This document shows positions 57,978 to 64,000 of a stretch of 64,000 nt of DNA, piece by piece. The notes beneath the pieces were generated by a model that made no database searches, was not told the origin of the DNA, and saw only the letters and a program-made list of their open reading frames with translations. Position numbers and translations under genes: made by a program. This stretch comes from Flavobacterium sp. Root901 (GTDB taxonomy: Bacteria; Bacteroidota; Bacteroidia; Flavobacteriales; Flavobacteriaceae). Where the stretch lies: positions 64,835 through 128,834 of the forward strand of contig NZ_LMJB01000008.1 in the NCBI RefSeq assembly GCF_001429765.1. The letters run 5' to 3'. Each line of letters begins with the position of its first letter. Within the stretch, counting starts at the first letter, position 1.

Positions 57978-58610
57978 ATGAAAATTAATATAAAGAATCA
58001 AAATTTTATTTTACATCAATCCGGATCTGCCTTTTGGGAAGAAAAAAAAATGCTTCTGATTTCAGACTTGCATTTGGGAAAAATTGCGCATTTTAGAAAA
58101 CACGGTATGGCCATTCCTGAAAGAGCCGTGTTAGAAAATTTTACCAGATTAAATGAAGTACTGGATTTATTTGATTCTGAAATTATTGTTTTTCTGGGCG
58201 ATTTGTTTCACAGTTCTATAAATAACGAATGGCTTTATTTTGCAGAATGGACCAAAGAGCGTTCGCAGCAAATAATTTTAATTGAAGGCAATCACGACAT
58301 TATTGCAAAAAAATATTATGCAGATTTGAATGTCCAGATTTATGAAGAATTGATAATCGATGATTTTCTCCTGACCCATCATCCGTCTACAAGAGAAAAC
58401 TTTTTTAATTTTTGCGGACACATTCATCCCGGAATAAAATTAAAAGGTTTAGGCAGGCAGTTTTTGAGTTTGTCTTGTTTCTTTAGAAAACCGCATCAAT
58501 TGATTTTTCCTTCTTTTGGAGAATTCACAGGCAATTTTTATCTCATTCCCGAAGAAAATGATCAGGTATATGCGATTACAAAAGAGGAAGTAATAGAAAT
58601 AAAATGCTGA
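57978..58610 (+). CDS. pdeM: Ligase-associated DNA damage response endonuclease PdeM
   Basis: This 210-residue calcineurin-like metallophosphoesterase has all expected metal motifs: ISDLHLGKIAHFR (about residues 29-41), FLGDLFHSS, EGNHDII, THHPST and CGHIHPG. It is the last gene of the exonuclease-ligase-helicase-PdeM set and starts 6 bp after the helicase stop codon. PdeM is named for its role as a DNA endo/phosphodiesterase in this operon. Confidence 0.92.
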   Translation: MKINIKNQNFILHQSGSAFWEEKKMLLISDLHLGKIAHFRKHGMAIPERAVLENFTRLNEVLDLFDSEIIVFLGDLFHSSINNEWLYFAEWTKERSQQIILIEGNHDIIAKKYYADLNVQIYEELIIDDFLLTHHPSTRENFFNFCGHIHPGIKLKGLGRQFLSLSCFFRKPHQLIFPSFGEFTGNFYLIPEENDQVYAITKEEVIEIKC

Positions 58611-58611
58611 T

Positions 58612-58998
58612 TTAATTCAATGCAAAAGGAGCACACATTCTAAAAGTAGGAACAATTACTTTGAATGTTTTAGTCGTAGTGAAATTAATCATATTAAAAT
58701 GACCTTTCATGGCACCATAAGGAGATGATAATAAACAACCAGAGCTGTACGTGTGGTTTTCACCTGGTTTTAAAACGGGTTTTTTACCAATAACGCCTTC
58801 ACCATCAACAATATCGAGATCGTTTAAAGAATCAAAAATCTCCCAGTGGCGAGAAGTTAACTGTACAGAATCTTTACTATGGTTCTCGATTGTCACTACG
58901 TAACTAAAAGCAAAGTGAATCTTGTAGTTCTTGAAGTAAGTTCCTTCAAAACTAGTTAAAACCGATATTTTTATGCCTCGTGTAATTTGAGAAACCAT
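58612..58998 (-). CDS. apaG: ApaG protein
   Basis: This 128-residue protein is a fibronectin-III-like ApaG domain: KISVLTSFEGTYFKNYKIHFAFSYVVTIENHSKDSVQLTSRHWEIFDS, then GVIGKKPVLKPGENHTYSSGCLLSSPYGAMKGHFNM. It has been linked to Co/Mg metabolism, but the mechanism is unclear. It is convergent with pdeM with only 1 bp between stop codons. Confidence 0.93.
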   Translation of the reverse strand: MVSQITRGIKISVLTSFEGTYFKNYKIHFAFSYVVTIENHSKDSVQLTSRHWEIFDSLNDLDIVDGEGVIGKKPVLKPGENHTYSSGCLLSSPYGAMKGHFNMINFTTTKTFKVIVPTFRMCAPFALN

Positions 58999-59077
58999 AC
59001 TAACCTAGTAAATCTGTGTGCGTTATAGGTACAAAGCTACGAAAAAAAATTAGTAAACCTAAAACCTTAACAATGTT

Positions 59078-60337
59078 TTAATTAACTATATTTATTGAGT
59101 TTGCATTGCCTTTTCCAATAACTCTTTGATAGCGATCTGTACTTTCTCTGTAATAAACTAAAATTGTATACTCATTTTCAGTTTGATAAAAATTGCCATC
59201 TACAGCATTTTCAAAATCAATATTTCCCTTTTTGTCGGCAACTGTGTATTGAAAATTAGTGAAACCCTGCTTGATCATAACGGCTTTTTCAAAAACAGCT
59301 TTATCAGTATTATAATCCATTTTATATTCTGGCGATAAGCTGTAATTATTGAACATTCCGGTAATGTAAATGTCTTTATTGAGCCTGAAAGCCGGAGCCG
59401 AGAGCGAAAAATAAACCCACGCATAATCTGCTTCGATGCTGTTATCTGAGCCGTTTATATTCTTCACAACAAAATTTCCGTTTACATCCTGATAATTGGT
59501 GTAAATCTGATTTCCTCTCGCGGCATTTGTATACAAATAAGCATTGTAAATATCGTTATTAGAGCCCACTCTTCCTACATTATTGTTTGCGGCACGGATA
59601 TCCTTGTTTTCAAAATATAAAAATTCATTTCCGCCCCAAAATTGCGTTTCAGCGTCGTATTTGTAAACCAATTGATTGCCAATTGTATACTGCGGAACAA
59701 TGTTTTTTATAGCAGTATTAAAATTGCCATTTTGAAGTAAAAGTACCTTTACATTCTGCGTTGGAGTCTGAAAAGTAATATCATTGGAAGCAATCGTAAA
59801 ATCCAGATTTTGTTTGTAATCAATATTGCTGAGGTTTCGGCTTCTTTTTACCTGTGCGGCAACCGTGCAGTGTTCTTCATAAACAATAAATTTTCGGGAA
59901 AAAACTACTTCTTTATCTTCATTTAAAATTTTAAGGATATAATTTCCCGATAATCTTATCTGGGTTGTAAATTGATTTGGAAAAGAAAGTCTGTAATGAG
60001 AGTAAACCTGCAGGGTATTAAAAGAATTAGAATAATCTGTAATTCGCTGGCCGTCAAATCCTCTTAAATAATCTGTTTTAGGAATATCAGTTGGTTTCCA
60101 GTTATAATCGCAGTGTGTGATTTCAAAATAATAATTAGCTTCGTTGCCAAACAAATCATCAAACTGAAATTCAAATGTAGAATTCAATTCAAATATTGGT
60201 ACTACATTACTGCCATTCTGAACAAAAGTAACAGTTTTAATATTGTACGGAGGAACTATCTCAGTTTGTATTTCCTGGGCTTTCGCCGAAGTAAAAATAA
60301 AAAGCGCAATTAAGCTTTGATATAAAAATTTTGGCAT
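59078..60337 (-). CDS. DUF5103 domain protein, exported
   Basis: This 419-residue protein has a signal peptide (MPKFLYQSLIALFIFTSAKAQ). It has the DUF5103 layout of two beta-sandwich regions, with NPNxFELNSTFEFQFDDLFGNEANYYFEITHCDYNWKP near the start, QTPTQNVKVLLLQNG in the middle and FRLNKDIYITGMFNNYSLSPEYKMDYN towards the end. It is an envelope protein of unknown role, common across Flavobacteriaceae. It is monocistronic. Confidence 0.88.
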   Translation of the reverse strand: MPKFLYQSLIALFIFTSAKAQEIQTEIVPPYNIKTVTFVQNGSNVVPIFELNSTFEFQFDDLFGNEANYYFEITHCDYNWKPTDIPKTDYLRGFDGQRITDYSNSFNTLQVYSHYRLSFPNQFTTQIRLSGNYILKILNEDKEVVFSRKFIVYEEHCTVAAQVKRSRNLSNIDYKQNLDFTIASNDITFQTPTQNVKVLLLQNGNFNTAIKNIVPQYTIGNQLVYKYDAETQFWGGNEFLYFENKDIRAANNNVGRVGSNNDIYNAYLYTNAARGNQIYTNYQDVNGNFVVKNINGSDNSIEADYAWVYFSLSAPAFRLNKDIYITGMFNNYSLSPEYKMDYNTDKAVFEKAVMIKQGFTNFQYTVADKKGNIDFENAVDGNFYQTENEYTILVYYRESTDRYQRVIGKGNANSINIVN

Positions 60338-60414
60338 CTTATTACGTTGTAAGATTGTAAATATAAGAATTTTATTAAACGTATTAAGATGCCTTTTATT
60401 GGATTACATATTTA

Positions 60415-63315
60415 TTACGAATTTAAAATGTATTCTAAATTCGCTTCGATCTCATCATTAATATAGCTTTCTTCTAAAAGTGAATCTGATAAAAGTTTTT
60501 TATTTTCCTGCAGTTTGATAATTTTTTCTTCTACTGTATTTTTAGAAATAAAACGAATAACATTTACTTTGTTCAATTGTCCAATTCGGTGCGCTCTTCC
60601 AACACCTTGTTTTTCAGCAAAAGGATTCCACCACGGATCTAAAAATAAAACATAAGAAGCTTTTGTAATGTTCAAACCAACACCTCCTGCTTTCAGCGAA
60701 ATAAAAAACAATAAAGGTTCTTCTTTTTCCTGAAACACTTTTACCTGCTGTTCTCTTTTACCTGCTGGGGTTTCGCCGGTAATTTCGCAGTATTGTATTC
60801 TGTTTTCCTTACACCAATCTGTATAAAAATTTAAATTAGTAACAAAAGAACTGAAAATAATCACTTTTTGTTTTGCCTTAACCAAATTTTCCAGATAGTT
60901 AGTCACGGCAATATATTTTCCGGAGTCAATCTCAGATTCCTGATCTGCCATTTTTGGGTGATTACTCAATTGTCTTAACTTCATCAGCGTATTGATAATA
61001 CTGATTTTATCAGGACCTGAACCATCTGTTTTTAATAAAAAGTTACGAGCCTTAGATTTTTCTTTTTCGTATAATTTCTCCTGTTCAGGATCCATATCAC
61101 AGTAATAAATCTGTTCTGATAATTCTGGTAAATCTTTTAAAACCTGTTCTTTGGTTCGTCTTAAAATATAAGGCTGAACCAGATTTTTTAATTCTGATAA
61201 ACTGGTTTCATCCTGTTTTTTCTCAATCGGAATTTTAAAATTCTCAACAAAGAAATTGTAAGTTCCTAAAATATCAGGATTTATAAATTGCATTTGCGAC
61301 CATAAATCGTCGAGCGAATTTTCAATGGGCGTACCGCTCAAAGCAATTTTATGGCTTGTGCTTATTTTGTTTATAGCTTTAAAAATCTTCGAATTTTTAT
61401 TTTTGATGTATTGGCTTTCATCCAAAATCAAATAGCGGAAATCATATTTTTCTAAAACCGAAATATCACGATGAATAATGCTGTAGCTTGTAAAAATTAA
61501 ATCGGTTGACGCTAATCTTCCTGCTAATTGTTTTCTGTCATTACCAACATATTGCATTTTTGAAAAGTGCGGCGTGAATTTTCCCGCTTCATTATACCAG
61601 TTAAAAACCAACGAAGAGGGCAGCACAATCAAAGCTTTAAGCGGTTCTCTTTCAACAGTTGTTTCGTTTGAAAATAAATCAAAATTGGTAGTTTTAGTCG
61701 TAAATTCCAATTGTTCCTGAACCGCAAGCAGAACAGCTAAAGTCTGCAGCGTTTTTCCAAGTCCCATGTCATCGGCCAGGCACGCGCCAAGATTTGAATT
61801 AAAATGGTTTAAAAGCCATTTTACACCATCAATCTGATAAGGTCTTAAAGTCGCTTTCAACAAATCAGAATGCTTATATTCAGCTTGTTCAATTATTTCC
61901 TTTTCAATTTCCGGAATAGCATCCAGAGCTGTAAAATTGCTTTTTCGTAAAAGCAGGTTTCCATCTTCGGTTTTGGCCAATTTTGCCAGAGAGCCGTATT
62001 TACTAAACCATTCCAGCGGAATCAAAAAGTAGTTTCCGTCCGGTAATGGAAAAAGTCTTTCTTTGCTTTTTATATTCGGAATAATTTCACTGAAATTAAT
62101 TGTATAAGATCCAATTGTTATGATGATTTTAATATCAAACCAGTCTCCGTTTGTATCTTTTGAAGCTGAAACAGAATGATTTTCGGTGATGATTTCCTTG
62201 CTCTCCAGCTTTAAATTTTGAATTTCAAAGCCTAAACTTCCAAGCCTTTCTTTATTGTCTATTATTAATTGAATATTAACATAAGGATCATAAGTTTCAA
62301 GATCAGAATTCAGCCCAAATAATTCATTTTTTATTTTTACTAAACCAATCTGGAGTAATTTTTCGGTATATAAATCTTCTTCAGCATTTCGTTTAAACTG
62401 AATGATTTTTGGTTCATTAGCAATGCTGAAATCAACAAAAGAATGTGTTTTTTTAGTTTTAGAAGCATCAAAAATATATCCGTTATAATCAAAATAAAGG
62501 TTGAGGTAATAACAGTTTTTAAAGAAATCATAAACCGGCTGAATGGAGCAGGAAACCACTTTATCGCGAAGTTCAATTTCAAAGCCATTAGCTTCAATAT
62601 CAATTTTTTTAGCAATTTCAGGGATAAAACTTTTGAAATAATCATCGACTAATTTTGAAGGTATTTCGATTGATTTTTTCTTTAAAAAAGGCATTAACTT
62701 TTTCGAATTGAGTTCTTTTAACCGGCCTAATTTTTTATTGATAATTAACCAGCCCGGTTCGTCTAAAAGAATATCCACACTACTGTTCATTGGCAAAAAA
62801 AAAGTTTCGTTTTCTTTCAAAGAAAGAGTGTAAGTGATTCCTTCAGCATGTTTGTCAAACTGAATTTTAGGTTCAAACTCAAGCGGATCAATGCTGACTC
62901 TGGAACGATAAAAATCCTTTTCAGGGCCTAAATTGAAAGACAAAGGAAATTTTCCCTGTACAATTAAAGTGTAAAAGGAATTTAAATTGAGTTTTAAATG
63001 CTGCCGAATAGCAAATTCAATTTTAGAATCTTTTTGTAAATCGGCAATGCTTTTTGCCGATTTGATTTTGGCACTGAATTTCTTAAAGATAAAATCGGGC
63101 TTTAAAGCATCACAGGCTGCCAGTATTTTTTTTGTATCAGCATCTAAATTTTCAAAAACAATTCCGAAACTTTCAATGATGCCGGGAGTTGCTTTTTTAT
63201 CTAAATATTTGATTTCATCTGTATTCTCAACAATGTAGGCAGTTGGGATATAGATATTCAGATTTTTTTCAAAACTGATGTCAAAACAAAATTGAAATGA
63301 TTTTGAAGGTTCCAA
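60415..63315 (-). CDS. SNF2/SWI2-type DEAD/DEAH helicase
   Basis: This 966-residue ATPase has a poorly conserved N-terminal half of about 480 residues. The SNF2 core follows: LADDMGLGKTLQTLAVL (about residues 513-529), ALIVLPSSLVFNWYNEAGKF, YLILDESQYIKN (Walker B DESQ rather than DEAH), ALSGTPIENSLDDLWSQM, then KVIIFSSFVTNL and SLKAGGVGLNITKASYVLFLDPWWNPFAEKQGVGRAHRIGQ. The frame starts with TTG at 63315; an in-frame TAA lies two codons upstream and no early ATG exists, so TTG is the only sensible start. It probably remodels DNA-protein complexes or acts in repair. Confidence 0.93.
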   Translation of the reverse strand: MEPSKSFQFCFDISFEKNLNIYIPTAYIVENTDEIKYLDKKATPGIIESFGIVFENLDADTKKILAACDALKPDFIFKKFSAKIKSAKSIADLQKDSKIEFAIRQHLKLNLNSFYTLIVQGKFPLSFNLGPEKDFYRSRVSIDPLEFEPKIQFDKHAEGITYTLSLKENETFFLPMNSSVDILLDEPGWLIINKKLGRLKELNSKKLMPFLKKKSIEIPSKLVDDYFKSFIPEIAKKIDIEANGFEIELRDKVVSCSIQPVYDFFKNCYYLNLYFDYNGYIFDASKTKKTHSFVDFSIANEPKIIQFKRNAEEDLYTEKLLQIGLVKIKNELFGLNSDLETYDPYVNIQLIIDNKERLGSLGFEIQNLKLESKEIITENHSVSASKDTNGDWFDIKIIITIGSYTINFSEIIPNIKSKERLFPLPDGNYFLIPLEWFSKYGSLAKLAKTEDGNLLLRKSNFTALDAIPEIEKEIIEQAEYKHSDLLKATLRPYQIDGVKWLLNHFNSNLGACLADDMGLGKTLQTLAVLLAVQEQLEFTTKTTNFDLFSNETTVEREPLKALIVLPSSLVFNWYNEAGKFTPHFSKMQYVGNDRKQLAGRLASTDLIFTSYSIIHRDISVLEKYDFRYLILDESQYIKNKNSKIFKAINKISTSHKIALSGTPIENSLDDLWSQMQFINPDILGTYNFFVENFKIPIEKKQDETSLSELKNLVQPYILRRTKEQVLKDLPELSEQIYYCDMDPEQEKLYEKEKSKARNFLLKTDGSGPDKISIINTLMKLRQLSNHPKMADQESEIDSGKYIAVTNYLENLVKAKQKVIIFSSFVTNLNFYTDWCKENRIQYCEITGETPAGKREQQVKVFQEKEEPLLFFISLKAGGVGLNITKASYVLFLDPWWNPFAEKQGVGRAHRIGQLNKVNVIRFISKNTVEEKIIKLQENKKLLSDSLLEESYINDEIEANLEYILNS

Positions 63316-63363
63316 GTTTTAGGGTTTTGGTTAGGCTTGTATTTGAGAATTGGGCTGAAAAAA

Positions 63364-63404
63364 TAAAAGAGTTTTCAAAATATCAATAATTTGAAAACTC
63401 TTTT
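63364..63404 (-). terminator. Terminator of the methyltransferase gene
   Basis: AAAAGAGTTTTCAAA / TTTGAAAACTCTTTT hairpin lies between the SNF2 start and the methyltransferase stop. Confidence 0.8.
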
Positions 63405-63436
63405 AAATGAACTTGTATCACTTATATGGTGAAAAA

Positions 63437-64000
63437 TTAGTTTTCCTGTTTAAAGCAAAGCGGAATTATTTCTCCTTTTGCCAGACAGTATTTTTCAACC
63501 AGTTCCGGTGCAATTTTATTGGTATAATCTTCTTCAATTACTATAAAACCAATGCTTCTCAATTTGTTGAAATAATCGCGGCCGTAAATGCGAACGTGAT
63601 CGTATTGTCCAAAGATTTTTGCTCGTTCTTTTTGATCTGTAATTGAATCATCGGCAAAAGTAACTTCTCTCGATAAATCTTGCGGGATTTGTAAAATCGC
63701 CATACCGCCGGGTTTTAATACACGAAATAATTCCTGCATGGCTTTTGTGTCATCCGGAATATGTTCTAAAACGTGATTGCATAAAATCACGTCGTATTCG
63801 TTGTCTTTAAAAGGTAAATTGCAAATATCTGCTTTTACATCTGCCAAAGGCGAAAACAAATCGGTTGTGGTATAATCAAGGTTTTTCTGCTTGCGGAACC
63901 TTTTGTAAAATGCCTGTTCCGGAGCAAAATGCAATACTTTTTTAGGTGCTGTAAAAAAATCGGTCTGATCGTTTAAATACAGCCAAAGTAAACGGTGTCT
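63437..64000 (-). CDS. Class I SAM-dependent methyltransferase, partial
   Basis: The frame runs from the window edge (64000) to the stop at 63437. The in-frame Met at 63934 is internal: the upstream codons up to the edge (RHRLLWLYLNDQTDFFTAPKKVLHFAPEQA) stay open and fit the family. Visible motifs are VLHFAPEQAFYKRF, DICNLPFKDNEYDVILCNHVLEHIPDDTKAMQELFRVLKPGG (motifs II/III) and GQYDHVRIYGRDYF. The N-terminal part, often a Cys-rich zinc segment, is outside the window. The substrate is unknown. Confidence 0.85.
   Translation of the reverse strand, partial: RHRLLWLYLNDQTDFFTAPKKVLHFAPEQAFYKRFRKQKNLDYTTTDLFSPLADVKADICNLPFKDNEYDVILCNHVLEHIPDDTKAMQELFRVLKPGGMAILQIPQDLSREVTFADDSITDQKERAKIFGQYDHVRIYGRDYFNKLRSIGFIVIEEDYTNKIAPELVEKYCLAKGEIIPLCFKQEN

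Overview
The window looks like chromosomal DNA of a Flavobacterium or close relative (Bacteroidota, Flavobacteriaceae). The evidence is low GC, promoters with a TAnnTTTG -7 element, a protein with a type IX secretion (T9SS) type B C-terminal signal, and family-typical genes: DUF983, DUF5103, GH3-family, a FolK-deoxynucleoside kinase fusion and the four-gene ligase-associated DNA repair set. I saw no phage, plasmid, insertion sequence, rRNA or CRISPR array. Intergenic regions are rich in small palindromic dispersed repeats. Two tRNA genes (Gly-GCC, Leu-TAA) lie at about 22.3-22.5 kb.

Layout. 1-3.4 kb: the N-terminal part of a GlxA/AraC-type regulator (cut by the window edge), then a one-directional row of six small genes mixing VOC (glyoxalase-fold) and SRPBCC/AHSA1 proteins. 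3.5-9.1 kb: serB, a composite repeat island, a GH3-family enzyme, DUF2797 and a family 9 glycosyltransferase. 9.2-19.4 kb: AsmA-like protein, alpha/beta hydrolase plus sppA, the folK-dNK fusion, a large T9SS cargo protein with a lectin-like domain, an RNA methyltransferase and DUF1573. 19.5-30.9 kb: mutS, the tRNAs, DUF1508, a heptad-repeat lipoprotein, waaA, DegT aminotransferase plus galE, an EamA transporter, a 58-residue small ORF, fabD, DUF983 and an AraC regulator. 31-33.5 kb: YceI, a mono-cluster ferredoxin and pirin. 33.5-38.1 kb: glyoxylate shunt genes aceB and aceA, divergent from a XRE-type regulator. 38.3-48.3 kb: purT-DUF6370-crp operon, a second repeat island, a U32 RNA-hydroxylation protein, envelope proteins, a decayed serine hydrolase, an aminotransferase, a desaturase and rsmG. 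48.3-52.2 kb: two unknown proteins, a lipoprotein carbonic anhydrase and pruA. 52.4-58.6 kb: exonuclease, ATP-dependent ligase, Lhr-like helicase and PdeM. 58.6-64 kb: apaG, DUF5103, a SNF2 helicase and a truncated methyltransferase.

The most informative non-coding signals are as follows. (a) A near-identical 24-bp imperfect inverted repeat lies exactly 17 bp upstream of the -7 elements of both yceI and pirin, where the -33 box should be; this implies a shared activator. (b) A perfect 18-bp palindrome overlaps the -7 element of aceB in the aceB/regulator divergent region. (c) Several dispersed repeat families recur in the window. One family has two hairpin modules nested in opposite order at its two loci, and another has conserved ends around an unrelated centre.

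Most genes are housekeeping and ordinary. I do not see a clear new defence or biosynthetic system. The best candidates for undescribed biology are the shared yceI/pirin regulon, the VOC/SRPBCC array and the repeat families.
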